64,000 bases of DNA from Novosphingobium kaempferiae (GTDB lineage: Bacteria; Pseudomonadota; Alphaproteobacteria; Sphingomonadales; Sphingomonadaceae): NCBI RefSeq assembly GCF_021227995.1, contig NZ_CP089301.1, positions 1,922,001 to 1,986,000 of the forward strand, read 5' to 3'. Position 1 is the first letter of the stretch, and every line of letters starts with the position of its first letter. Shown one piece after another: positions 39,372 to 47,645 of this stretch. The notes under the pieces were generated by a model that saw nothing but the letters and a program-made list of their open reading frames with translations, searched no databases and had not been told where the DNA came from. The position numbers were made by a program, and so were the translations under genes.

Positions 39372-40223
39372 ATGTCCGATACCGCCAGGATGATTCACGA
39401 AGACGCGCTGCCCGGCCACGAGAGCAAGCTGGAGCCCAAGCCGGAATGGCAGCCGCGCTACAAGGGCTCGGATCGGCTCGCCGGCAAGGTCGCAATCATC
39501 ACCGGTGCCGACAGCGGCATCGGACGGGCAGTCGCCGCGCTCTACGCCCGCGAGGGCGCGGATATCGCTATCGTATATTTACTAGAAGACGATGATGCGG
39601 CCGAAACGAAGCGCATTGTCGAGGCGGAAGGCCGCAAGGCGATCACGATCCGCGGCGATATCGGCCAGAGGGATTTCTCCGACGCAATCGTCGACCAGAC
39701 CATGAAGGAATTCGGCCGGATTGATATCGTGGTCAACAATGCCGGCGAACAGCATCCCGACAAGGACATCACCGACATCACCGAGGATCAGTTGCGCCGG
39801 ACCTTCCAGACCAACATTTTCGGCATGTTCTTCCTCGTCCAGGCCGCGCGACCCCACCTCAAGCGCGGCGCCGCGATCGTCAATTGCACCAGCGTCACGA
39901 TGTACCAGGGCAGCAAGGAACTGCTCGACTACAGCTCGACCAAGGGCGCGATCACCGCTTTCACGCGGTCGCTCTCCGAAAATCTGATCGAAGACGGCAT
40001 CCGCGTGAATGCCGTCGCGCCTGGACCGATCTGGACTCCGCTCAATCCGTGCGGAGGTGCGAGCCCGGAAAAGCTGGAGAGTTTCGGAGAAAATACGCCG
40101 ATGGGGCGTCCCGGTCAGCCCAATGAGGTCGCGCCGGCGTTCCTGTTCCTCGCCTGCGAGGACTCCAGCTATATGTCGGGACAGGTGCTGCATCCCAATG
40201 GCGGTACGATCGTCAACGGATGA
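39372..40223 (+). CDS. SDR family oxidoreductase (YghA/general-stress GsiB-neighbour type)
   Basis: A 283-residue short-chain dehydrogenase with the long N-terminal extension typical of stress-linked SDRs (PGHESKLEPKPEWQPRYKGS). Cofactor motif IITGADSGIGRAVAALYARE, VVNNAGEQHPDKDI, catalytic Ser in NCTSVTMYQG and Tyr-Lys in LLDYSSTKGAI. Preceded by AAGGAGAA. It is divergent from the flavodoxin gene; the 104-base interval holds an inverted GAAGAAC...GTTCTTC pair. Substrate unknown, glucose or alcohol has been suggested for relatives. Confidence 0.92.
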   Translation: MSDTARMIHEDALPGHESKLEPKPEWQPRYKGSDRLAGKVAIITGADSGIGRAVAALYAREGADIAIVYLLEDDDAAETKRIVEAEGRKAITIRGDIGQRDFSDAIVDQTMKEFGRIDIVVNNAGEQHPDKDITDITEDQLRRTFQTNIFGMFFLVQAARPHLKRGAAIVNCTSVTMYQGSKELLDYSSTKGAITAFTRSLSENLIEDGIRVNAVAPGPIWTPLNPCGGASPEKLESFGENTPMGRPGQPNEVAPAFLFLACEDSSYMSGQVLHPNGGTIVNG

Positions 40224-40231
40224 TAATGCCG

Positions 40232-40825
40232 TCAGGCAAGACCTTCCTCCGTCAGTGCCTTCGCGACCGCGTCGCGGTCGCGGAGCCGCTCGTAATAGGC
40301 TGAGAGCCTGGCGGGCACAGCGAGACCGGCTTTCTCTTTCGCCCAGAACAGCATGACGAACAGGTAGCAGTCGGCGACGGAGAAGCTGTCGCCGACTGCA
40401 TACGGTTGCTGCCCCAGCGCCTCCTCGAACAGCGCGAAGCGCTTGGCCAGCATCTCTCGTGCGGCCGATCTATCTCCGTCGCTGCTATCGGGCATGAAGA
40501 ACGGCTTGTAGCCCTTGTGAAGTTCGGTCGAGATGTAGGCGAGCGCTTCTAGCGCGCGAAATCTGCCCAGATCGCCCGGCGGCATGAGCGTGCCGGAGCG
40601 CTCGGCGATGTAGGTAAGGATGGCGATATTCTCGGTCAGTACGCTGCCATCGTCGAGGCCGAGCGCCGGGACATATCCTTTGGGATTGATGCCTCTGTAG
40701 TCGGCATCGCTGGCCGTGGTCTTTGCCTTGAGATCAACTTCTTCTGCTTCAAACGGAAGCCCGCTCTCGATGAGTGCGATATGGTCGGCAAGGCTGCAGG
40801 CGCCCGGAGAATAATAGAGCTTCAT
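40232..40825 (-). CDS. Glutathione S-transferase, beta class-like
   Basis: A 197-residue GST. The N-terminal thioredoxin-like domain begins MKLYYSPGACSLADHIALIE with the beta-class Cys at residue 10, and Pro-Ala in GYVPALGLDDGSVLTENIAI. The C-terminal helical domain has the beta-class His in LHKGYKPFFMP and the N-capping box YAVGDSFSVADCYLFVM. Start fixed at 40825. It lies 10 bases after the end of the nonsense-mutated gene upstream and faces the SDR gene end to end. Confidence 0.93.
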   Translation of the reverse strand: MKLYYSPGACSLADHIALIESGLPFEAEEVDLKAKTTASDADYRGINPKGYVPALGLDDGSVLTENIAILTYIAERSGTLMPPGDLGRFRALEALAYISTELHKGYKPFFMPDSSDGDRSAAREMLAKRFALFEEALGQQPYAVGDSFSVADCYLFVMLFWAKEKAGLAVPARLSAYYERLRDRDAVAKALTEEGLA

Positions 40826-40835
40826 CGTCGGTTTC

Positions 40836-41159
40836 CTAATTGTCGAGCGCCGTGGTTTTGCGATCGGCCCACGCTTTTCCGGCATCGCCGCCCCACAGCA
40901 GTCAGGCGATGAAGCCGGCCGACGGGTCGCTCTCCGAGTTCCATTTGTGGGTCTTGCCGTCCTTATCGACGGCATGCCGAGCGAAGAAGCTGTGCATCGC
41001 CTTTACATCGGCTTCGCTGAGGTCGCGCCGCTCGGCGAGTTGATGCGCGCGATCGACGCCCACCTGGGTTCCGCCTCGCCCGAACTTCGCGCGGAGGCGA
41101 AGCCCGCGTCGCGCAGCAGACGCCATTCTCAGTGTGGGTTTGAAACTCTGGCTCGACAT
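40836..41159 (-). pseudogene. Conserved hypothetical gene with Trp to TGA nonsense codon
   Basis: The frame from ATG 41159 reads KPTLRMASAARRGLRLRAKF, GRGGTQVGVDRAHQLAERRD and FFARHAVDKDGKTHKW, then SAGFIA, TGA (40902-40904), LLWGGDAGKAWADRKTTALD N and TAG at 40836. The homologous family as I recall it has W-L-L-W-G-G here, so a single TGG to TGA change has truncated the last 22 residues (107 in the full form). The 85-residue product may or may not work. It precedes the GST gene in one unit. Confidence 0.72.
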
Positions 41160-41216
41160 TATCGCGCTCTCCCGTCGTCAAGGGGAACGCTGTCCAGCGG
41201 CACGGGTTTCGTCAGT

Positions 41217-41570
41217 ATGAGACCGCCGCATGAAACGCGCGCCGGCGGGCACCCGATAACGCCCGACGGACGCTACTTTGTGGTGCGTGGACGCCTGTGG
41301 CGAATGTCCGATCCCCGCCTTTCTTCGGCAGAACGCGACGAGCTGGTCAAAACGCTGATGGCTGCGCGCCGGGCGGTCGCCGTCGCTCGCAAGAGCCAGG
41401 ACACGAAGGCTGAGGACGAAGCGCATGTCGAAGTCGATTGCGCCAAGCGGGCGCTTGGTGAACGTGGCCCGGTATGGTGGGACGACGGCACGCCCGATCT
41501 CAACCGCCATCTCGCTCGCACCGGTCCTTACGCCGACTGGTATGCGGGTCTGCCTGAAGACGAGCGTTAG
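41217..41570 (+). CDS. Conserved hypothetical protein
   Basis: A 117-residue protein: GHPITPDGRYFVVRGRLWRM, SAERDELVKTLMAARRAVAV, AKRALGERGPVWWDDGTPDL, NRHLARTGPYADWYAGLP. The central helix is charged and the ends are aromatic-rich and well conserved in alphaproteobacterial relatives I remember, with no known function. ATG at 41217 chosen. A weak GGAAC/GGTT pair upstream is not a strict EcfG match. The end overlaps exonuclease III by 4 bases tail to tail. Confidence 0.75.
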   Translation: MRPPHETRAGGHPITPDGRYFVVRGRLWRMSDPRLSSAERDELVKTLMAARRAVAVARKSQDTKAEDEAHVEVDCAKRALGERGPVWWDDGTPDLNRHLARTGPYADWYAGLPEDER

Positions 41571-42364
41571 GCCTTTCGACGCCGTCTCGCGTTGTCGGCG
41601 AGCTCGATCCACACCGGCGCATGGTCGCTGGTCTTGTCCCATGCCCTCGGGCGGCGATCGACGTCGGCAGCAATAAGACGCGCGGCAGCCTTTTCGTTGA
41701 GCAGCACGTGGTCGATGCGCAATCCCGCGTCACGCTCGAACGAGTTCCGCCAGTATTTCCAGAAGGTGTAGATAGGCTCGCCGGGGTGCAGCTCGCGCAG
41801 CGCATCGATCCAGCCTTGCCCGAGCAGGCGCGCATAGGCCTCGCGCACTGGCGCAGCGAACAGCGCATCGTCGCGCCAGCGATCGGGCGCATAGACATCC
41901 AGATCGGTCGGCATGACGTTGAAGTCGCCGGCGATCACGACAGGCGCGTCGAGCGCGACGAGGCCGGCGAGATGGTCGTGCAGCCGGTCGAACCAGCGCA
42001 GCTTGTAGTCGAACCTGGGACCAGGCCGGGGATTGCCGTTTGGCAGGTAGAGGGCGGCGATCAGCACGCCGTTGATGGCCGCTTCGATATAGCGGCTCTG
42101 GTCATCGGCGGGGTCGCCGGGAAGGCCGCGCCGTGTCTCGTGGATTTCGCCGACGCGCGACAGGATCGCGACCCCGTTCCATCGTGGCTGGCCCTGCCAG
42201 ATCGCAGCATACCCCATATCGCGCAGCGCGGCTTCGGGGAAGCCGCTGTCGGGCGCCTTCAGCTCCTGCATGCAAACGACATCCGGTTCGGCCAATGCCA
42301 ACCAGCGCAGCAGCACGTTCAGACGGCTATTGATGCCGTTCACATTGTAGGTTGCGATCTTCAC
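41567..42364 (-). CDS. xth: Exodeoxyribonuclease III
   Basis: A 265-residue AP endonuclease/3'-5' exonuclease of the EEP fold. Catalytic text: MKIATYNVNGINSRLNVLL (Asn), VVCMQELKAPDSGFP (metal Glu), PVVIAGDFNVMPTDLDVYAP (Asp and Asn), and KTSDHAPVWIEL (Asp-His). It repairs abasic sites and blocked 3' ends. Located in the stress-type gene group; alphaproteobacteria commonly keep more than one xth copy, so this may be an accessory one. Confidence 0.95.
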   Translation of the reverse strand: MKIATYNVNGINSRLNVLLRWLALAEPDVVCMQELKAPDSGFPEAALRDMGYAAIWQGQPRWNGVAILSRVGEIHETRRGLPGDPADDQSRYIEAAINGVLIAALYLPNGNPRPGPRFDYKLRWFDRLHDHLAGLVALDAPVVIAGDFNVMPTDLDVYAPDRWRDDALFAAPVREAYARLLGQGWIDALRELHPGEPIYTFWKYWRNSFERDAGLRIDHVLLNEKAAARLIAADVDRRPRAWDKTSDHAPVWIELADNARRRRKA

Positions 42365-42415
42365 AGGCGGAAAAGCCTGTGGCGGTCGATGTCGTTCCCC
42401 GCGGCCGCGAGCATA

Positions 42416-42793
42416 TCATTTCGCCGAGTACGTGACCGCCTCGATCTTGTTGCCGTCAGGGTCGCGGACGAACGCGCCATAATAATGCGCATCGTATTTC
42501 GGGCGCAGGCCCGGCTCGCCATCGCTCGTGCCGCCCTGTTCGAGCGCCGCTGCGTAGAAACGATCAACCATTTCCCGGTCTTCCGCTGCAAAGCAGATGT
42601 GGTTGCCGTTGCCGACCGTGGCCGGTTTGCCATCGACGGGCACCTGGACGCTGAAGCTCATGAGCCCGCTGCCCCAGCCGATGCCTTCATCGTCTTGCGC
42701 CATGAACGAAAGGCCTATGGTCGAGAGGACCGCGTCGTAGAAGCGCCGCGAGCGCGCGAGGTCATTGGTTCCAACTGAGACATGGTGGATCAC
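42416..42793 (-). CDS. VOC/glyoxalase-bleomycin-resistance family protein
   Basis: A 125-residue vicinal-oxygen-chelate domain protein: MIHHVSVGTNDLARSRRFYD with the first metal His, GNGNHICFAAEDREMVDRFY, YYGAFVRDPDGNKIEAVTYS with the final Glu. Similar proteins are often called glyoxalase or lactoylglutathione lyase, but true GlxI activity is not implied. Same strand as exonuclease III with 51 bases between. Confidence 0.9.
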   Translation of the reverse strand: MIHHVSVGTNDLARSRRFYDAVLSTIGLSFMAQDDEGIGWGSGLMSFSVQVPVDGKPATVGNGNHICFAAEDREMVDRFYAAALEQGGTSDGEPGLRPKYDAHYYGAFVRDPDGNKIEAVTYSAK

Positions 42794-42955
42794 GACTTGT
42801 CCTCATCGATCGTGCCGGCATGGCGGCGGAAGTTGCTCCATCATCTGGCCTTTGCCAGCACCGGTCCCCACTTTGTCCGGATCTGAACGATCAACCGCTG
42901 ATATGGGCCGGCTAATCCAGCGCTTGGGCCAGATGTGCATTTCCCAGCGGCCGGA

Positions 42956-43675
42956 TCAGTCCCGTTCGTAGGAGAGCTTGGGATACCAATCCGTCCCCCG
43001 TCCCTCGGGCGTGAGGTCCAGGAGATTCCAGAGCGACGCGATGTCGGGCGCAGTCCTCGGATCCTGCCCGGGATCGGCAGCCTCGGCCGGCATCTCAGCC
43101 GAATAGAACGCCCGGACTGCATCTCCATCCCGCTGGTACACCACGAGCGCGGGATACTCGTCACCCTCAGGCGTCAGCACGCCCAGGTCATGGGCATAGT
43201 CGTCACCCACCGTCTCGACGAAATCGAGGTTCCGCCAGCCGCGCTCGTCGGCAAAGGCCTGTTGCCTCGCGACCGGGCTTCGTCCCAGGATCTTGAGCGC
43301 GGCGCGCTGTTTCACGTCGGAGGCGTTTCCGTCGACGCTTCCGAGCCAGTTGGTGCACATCGGACACGGGCGATCGCGCTGCGGTCCGAACATCCAGAAG
43401 TAGGTGATCAGCGTCTCGTCGTCACCGAACAGGTCGATCAGCCCGAGATCGGTGCCGGCGGCGTCGCGAAAACGATAGTCCTTCTCGATCAATGGCCCCG
43501 GCGGCAGCGCCTGACGCTGCTCCGCTAGCCGCGTCATCTGGCGTCGGAACTCGATTTCCTGCGCCAGTAACTTCTCGCGCGCCTCGGCATACTCGGCGCT
43601 CTCATTGGGGAAAGCCGCCTTGCGATGTTTGGCGAGATCGGCCGCCGACTTCAAATTGGCTTCGTCCACGATCAT
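42956..43675 (-). CDS. DUF899 thioredoxin-like protein
   Basis: A 239-residue member of DUF899, a thioredoxin-fold family related to AhpC/thiol peroxidases. KDYRFRDAAGTDLGLIDLFG, LITYFWMFGPQRDRPCPMCT (the CPxC-type pair) and NWLGSVDG, then PALVVYQRDGDAVRAFYSAE. GAAGGAG precedes the ATG at 43675 by one spacer base, which is tight but the N-terminus fits. Reaction not established. Last of the plausible core or stress genes before the island remains. Confidence 0.88.
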   Translation of the reverse strand: MIVDEANLKSAADLAKHRKAAFPNESAEYAEAREKLLAQEIEFRRQMTRLAEQRQALPPGPLIEKDYRFRDAAGTDLGLIDLFGDDETLITYFWMFGPQRDRPCPMCTNWLGSVDGNASDVKQRAALKILGRSPVARQQAFADERGWRNLDFVETVGDDYAHDLGVLTPEGDEYPALVVYQRDGDAVRAFYSAEMPAEAADPGQDPRTAPDIASLWNLLDLTPEGRGTDWYPKLSYERD

Positions 43676-44105
43676 GCTCCTTCGAGCAGTGCGCCGGCTC
43701 CGTAGGAGATCGGCACTCTGCATTTGCGATAATCGTGCAATCACCGGAGACGACCCTAGTTCCTCTCAAGTCTCCCAAGCGTTTTTAAAACACGATAGCC
43801 CAGCCGACACAATCAAACCGCCCAACTGCAGCTCTGGTCTGTCTTCACCGAATTGGAATCGACGGCAGAGTTCGCATGCATCAACGTGTTTCTGGTCATC
43901 ATCCTGATCGTGACTGGAGCCATGGTGATGAACGAGTTCTCGCAGATTGCTTCTCACTGACCAGTCAGGATGGGCTGCTTTTGGGAATTGCGGCTCAACG
44001 GTCAAGCAGCCGGAATCGGCGCAAAGCAGCCGATTGGGCAAACCGATCATGGCGCTCGGCCGCCAATTCTTTGACTTTGAACGCGACCGATCACAACTAT
44101 CCAGA
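43676..44105. other. No intact gene; possible membrane-peptide remnant
   Basis: About 430 bases without a supported gene. At 43860-43960, plus strand, a frame lacking a start reads INVFLVIILIVTGAMVMNEF, a membrane-like helix, and stops at 43960. It may be a decayed short membrane protein or chance. Confidence 0.35.
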
Positions 44106-44333
44106 TCACTTGACGACAGTCACCTTGATGGAGCTGGACGTACCGGCTAATGCTGCTTCCTTAACCTGAGGTACGACGATCCTTTCTTTCTCTAGCGCTA
44201 TTTGTGCGCTGAGTCGCTCAAGCAGCATCGGCACCAGATCTCGGAGTTGGATCAGGTCGTGCCTGCTCGCACCCTGTCCACATGCCAGAGCATGCAGCCG
44301 CCTTGCATGCGCAATCAGTTTTTCATCGGTCAT
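44106..44333 (-). CDS. Small hypothetical protein, tandem paralogue B
   Basis: A 75-residue helical protein: MTDEKLIAHARRLHALACGQ, ASRHDLIQLRDLVPMLLERL, SAQIALEKERIVVPQV. It resembles the next gene upstream over its first 50 residues (M-x-D-x-x-LIA-x-A, a D-x-L-x-D-x-x-P core, RL). The ATG at 44333 is chosen by that alignment; an ATG at 44348 is also in frame. No function is known to me. Confidence 0.5.
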   Translation of the reverse strand: MTDEKLIAHARRLHALACGQGASRHDLIQLRDLVPMLLERLSAQIALEKERIVVPQVKEAALAGTSSSIKVTVVK

Positions 44334-44353
44334 CCGTAGCCCGCTCATTCTTC

Positions 44354-44620
44354 TTAAATGTGGAGCAGCGTGAGCTGCATCTGTTCGTCCTCAGCACGAC
44401 TGTCCACGATAGCTGCCTGCTTCTCCCAGTTTTTCGGCACCTCAGTTGCCGATCGGTCCAGGGCCACAAAGTCCCGCGTAACCTCCACTTTCTCGCGGAG
44501 ACGCTGAATCACCGCTGGGAAAATGTCATGAAGCAGCCGGCAATCATCATAAGTGGCATCGAAGCGATCGGCTTGCTCGAACCGGTGCTGCGCCAAGGCA
44601 ATCAGTGCGTCGTCGGCCAT
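44354..44620 (-). CDS. Small hypothetical protein, tandem paralogue A
   Basis: An 88-residue helical protein: MADDALIALAQHRFEQADRF, TYDDCRLLHDIFPAVIQRLR, EKVEVTRDFVALDR. It precedes and partly matches the downstream gene, as if duplicated. Start chosen at 44620 by alignment with that paralogue. These genes lie between core genes and the conjugative remains, which suggests island cargo or conjugation accessory genes. Confidence 0.5.
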   Translation of the reverse strand: MADDALIALAQHRFEQADRFDATYDDCRLLHDIFPAVIQRLREKVEVTRDFVALDRSATEVPKNWEKQAAIVDSRAEDEQMQLTLLHI

Positions 44621-44641
44621 CGGTGTTATCATAGTGTGACG

Positions 44642-44851
44642 CTACCCAATTCTGCCATGGAGCTTATCTGGTGCGTCGGCGTCTCTAATTTTCGTAGGGC
44701 TGCGGTCCGATGAAGCGACGACGGCGATCTGGCCGATCAGGCCTCCGCGCGCAGCCTGTTCCAGATACCATTCCCCGAACGGCGGAGCGTCGGCATCGGT
44801 CGCGTAGCCTCTCGGATCGAACAACCCATCCATTCTGGCGAGGTTGGGCAT
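44642..44851 (-). CDS. Doubtful small hypothetical protein
   Basis: A possible 69-residue protein (MPNLARMDGLFDPRGYATDA, FGEWYLEQAARGGLIGQIAV). The amino-acid mix is protein-like and it ends 22 bases before paralogue A on the same strand, but no ribosome site or known motif supports it. An upstream ATG at 44896 is in frame. Confidence 0.3.
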   Translation of the reverse strand: MPNLARMDGLFDPRGYATDADAPPFGEWYLEQAARGGLIGQIAVVASSDRSPTKIRDADAPDKLHGRIG

Positions 44852-45172
44852 CTCAGAATCACTCCAAAGGGGATGCCCAAATGCTATATGTTCCACATTC
44901 GTTCCGCAATGTGCTATGCAGGAAGGCCATGGCTACCAGACAATCCCGAACGACCGCGGGTTGTGCCAATCACCTAAGATATGGAGGCGAAATTCCCCCA
45001 TGTCGCACACTCGACGCGATGGCGCGCTCGAGGGTTAACCACTAAAGTCCGAATACCGAACCGGCACTGGCATCTGGGAAGTGCGTATGAAGGGCACTGC
45101 CGATTAAGCAATTATAGTCGGCCGCATCCCGGACTCTGTGAGGCTTCGCCGATTGACCCCGGCACCGGCATG
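44852..45172. other. No gene seen
   Basis: About 320 bases downstream of alpA with no supported frame or RNA. Likely decayed island DNA. Confidence 0.4.
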
Positions 45173-45367
45173 TCACCGATCGACGCGATAGCCCTGCGGA
45201 TCGTTGCACCATGCCTCTATGTCCTCCACGCGCCATCCAACAGCGCGTACGCCGAGATGTATCTGCGCGGGGAACGTTCCATCGGCCATCTTCCGATACA
45301 GGGTTGCTCTGGAAAGACCGCTTTGCTGGAGTACTACACTCATCCTGAGAAAACGGGCATTTTCCAT
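45173..45367 (-). CDS. AlpA-family phage/island transcriptional regulator
   Basis: A 64-residue MerR-like winged helix protein: RFLRMSVVLQQSGLSRATLY, RKMADGTFPAQIHLGVRAVG, WRVEDIEAWCND. AlpA proteins activate excision or integrase genes of prophages and integrative elements. The start could also be the inner ATG eight codons later. Its presence supports an integrative element around it. Confidence 0.85.
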   Translation of the reverse strand: MENARFLRMSVVLQQSGLSRATLYRKMADGTFPAQIHLGVRAVGWRVEDIEAWCNDPQGYRVDR

Positions 45368-45610
45368 TTCAGATGACCCTATAGCGAGATGGCGAAGTCA
45401 GGTCATCCAAGCCGTTACGCCCCTAATTGTGAAGGCCAAGGGCACTTAAGTGCCGATTGCGGCATGTAGAGGACGAGATGACGCAGATGCACTCTATCGG
45501 AGACCAAAGTCTCGCCTATGTGACGCGGCGGGCAATTGGGAGGCCATCTCACAGTTATCCAAGTCTGCGCGACTGTCTGGAAGCCGGATGAGACGCGGAG
45601 AATCCAGCAG

Positions 45611-46165
45611 TCATCGACTCGCCACTGCAGCGGTCGTGCGGCGACTGGCGCGATTGCCGAACCGTTTGTGCAACTTCGTGGCGACCTCGCGGGCGTATCT
45701 TTGCTGTCGCGATGGCGTCGGGCTGTGATAAATGCCGACCGATTTCCAGAACTCGCCAGTCGTTGCCAAGCCGGTAAGAAAAATCCAACGCGCAACCTGA
45801 ACGTTGAAACAGGCATCATGGATGAGCCGAGATCTGATCTCGGCTCTGTCACGCCCGACAAGTGCTGCGATCCTGGGAACCCACCAACTGTTGATCTGCA
45901 TGGGCCCGAGATCATGGGTCCCATTGGTGTTGCGCACTTCCGCGCCGATCCATCCGGCTTCCTGTTCGCGGATGGCCCACAATGTGTCTTCAAGCCATTG
46001 GCGACCCTGCGAGGACTGGCGAATACAGGCGCCGATCCGCTGTTCTTGTTCTACGGTGGCGGTCTGCTTTGCGTAAGCACAAGGTCCTGTCATCACGATG
46101 CACACGGCAGCTCCGCCACGGATGAAAATCCACCACCAACGAAGCTTCTCCTCCCTAGCGGCCAT
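45611..46165 (-). CDS. VirB1/TrbN-like lytic transglycosylase
   Basis: A 184-residue protein with an N-terminal hydrophobic signal-anchor (WWIFIRGGAAVCIVMTGPCA) and an SLT domain: catalytic Glu69 in AIREQEAGWIGAEV, then GTHDLGPMQINSWWVPRIAA and ATGEFWKSVGIYHSPTP-like text near the end (TTGEFWKSVGIYHSPTPSRQ). It opens peptidoglycan for the conjugation channel. GGAGGG precedes the ATG by 6 bases. It overlaps the relaxase fragment by 11 bases, the order expected in an intact conjugation operon. Confidence 0.85.
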   Translation of the reverse strand: MAAREEKLRWWWIFIRGGAAVCIVMTGPCAYAKQTATVEQEQRIGACIRQSSQGRQWLEDTLWAIREQEAGWIGAEVRNTNGTHDLGPMQINSWWVPRIAALVGRDRAEIRSRLIHDACFNVQVARWIFLTGLATTGEFWKSVGIYHSPTPSRQQRYAREVATKLHKRFGNRASRRTTAAVASR

Positions 46166-46592
46166 GTCGAACCCTCCCTTCGATTGGTGCCGACCTGCTC
46201 TCCATGGGCGTGACGTGATCCAGGCTAGGCTCGCGTTCGAACTTTTCCTGGAATATTCGGGCCACCCATCGATCCAGTACTTTAGCCGCCTGCTGTGCTC
46301 CACCTGCCAGCCTGTAGGCCACATCGGGATGCGGGTTCGCTTGCTGCCGGCCCGCGATCAGGGATGCCTCCACACGCTTCTGGCGAAGTTGCACCTGCTC
46401 GTCACGCAGCGCCGCGATCCGCTCGGAATGACGAACGCTGCGCCCGGCGACGCGATCGAGGTCGAGACGACCCAAGCCCTCGAGGGCGGAGGTCTTCTCG
46501 CCTGACCGCCGCGACAGACGATCGACAAGCCGGTCGAGATTCTCGGTCCACAGCTTCACCCCAAAACGGGCCCGCGTAATCGCCGTGTAAAA
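46155..46592 (-). pseudogene. C-terminal fragment of TraI/MobF relaxase-helicase
   Basis: About 145 codons from near 46592: FYTAITRARFGVKLWTENLD, then RLVDRLSRRSGEKTSALEGL, followed by a coiled hydrophilic tail to the stop at 46155. FYTAITRAR is the helicase motif VI pattern of TraI/TrwC relaxases (as in YVALSRAR), and the text after it fits their C-terminus. Everything N-terminal, including relaxase and ATPase, is missing; past 46592 the frame is antisense to traH. It still overlaps the lytic transglycosylase start. Confidence 0.68.
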
Positions 46593-46611
46593 GTTCTGGA
46601 TAGTCTCGAAG

Positions 46612-47634
46612 ATGGAGGCGGCCACCAATTTCCTGAACTCGATCCATGTGAACGACTGCCGGCTCGCCAACCGGATGGTGCAGATCGCCAGGGGCGACGA
46701 CAACATGTCCGGGATCATCGAGGAGATGACCGGCTACCGTTCGGTGAAGCAGGGCTTTGCGAAGAGTTACCAGAACAGCCGGGAGAGGATCGAGGCGAAT
46801 GCGAACAACCCGACCGAAGACCTGAAGGACGCGCTGGCGAACTGTCCCGCGGAGGTCACGGATATCTTCCGGACCGGATCACTCCTGAGCCATGCCGCCG
46901 CCAGGGTCGGTGCCGGTGACTGGGCGGGCGTGATGCGGGCCCGGGTGGGCGATGTCTACATGCGCTGGGACGCGGACGACAAAGTCCCGCTGTTCACCGC
47001 CATTCCGCAGTGCCCGGCGCAGGATACCGAAAGCGCACAGGACTTCCTGTCGGGCCGTGTACAGCGCCGCGCACTGAACCTGCCGCCCACCACGGCCGAC
47101 TGCGCGCAGGATGGAAGCGGTCGCGGCGCGCTGGTGCTGGCGCGCGAACGCATGCAGTCGATCGCCACGAGGATCCGGACACGTACCGCGCTATCTGCCG
47201 AGGAACGGCAATTCGTGGCGAACGTGCGAACGCTTCCCGTCTATCGCATGCTCGAATGGGGGATGCGCCAGGGCGTCGTCGATTCCGTCATCGCCGATAC
47301 CGACGAGCTGGTCGCGCTGACGCTGGCCTACCAGATGCTCAACGACCTTTCGCGCACGATCGATTTCACGCTGAGCAATGCCGAGCGTGGCGCGAGCGTG
47401 GCCGGATCGGCCGACGGCGCCACCGCCAATGTCTGCCAGACGCGTATCCTGTCCAAGGGCATCGAACAGCTGCGCGACCTGCGCGAGGAAGTGCTGCGAC
47501 AGCGCGCGCAGATGCGCCAGAGCTACCTCGCCGCGCTGTCGTCGGCGAACCTTTCGGCCAATTACGCCTCGCTGCTGCGCGAACGCGACCGCGACGCGCG
47601 CGATGCCGTCGGCGCTGCCGCGCGCAGGCAGTAG
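46612..47634 (+). pseudogene. traH: TraH, N-terminally truncated F-type pilus assembly protein
   Basis: The open frame gives 340 residues: MEAATNFLNSIHVNDCRLAN, then TEDLKDALANCPAEVTDIFR, SAEERQFVANVRTLPVYRML, matching the middle and C-terminal part of TraH, a periplasmic pilus-assembly protein of F-type T4SS. Full TraH is about 450 residues with a signal peptide; here the first 100 or so residues are absent and the frame simply continues into the inverted traI tail. The ATG at 46612 is therefore an internal Met, not a true start, and no export signal exists. traG follows after 11 bases. Confidence 0.8.
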
Positions 47635-47645
47635 GGAGCTTCGCC

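Noticed and set aside
41170-41216. EcfG promoter in front of the gene at 41217
   Set aside because: GGAAC is present but the -10 is GGTT at 16 bases, not a strict match; the site also lies antisense to the start of the neighbouring gene.
43766-44050. Minus-strand 94-residue frame with two Cys and His-rich part
   Set aside because: Conflicts with the membrane-like plus-strand remnant, has no ribosome site and no family resemblance.
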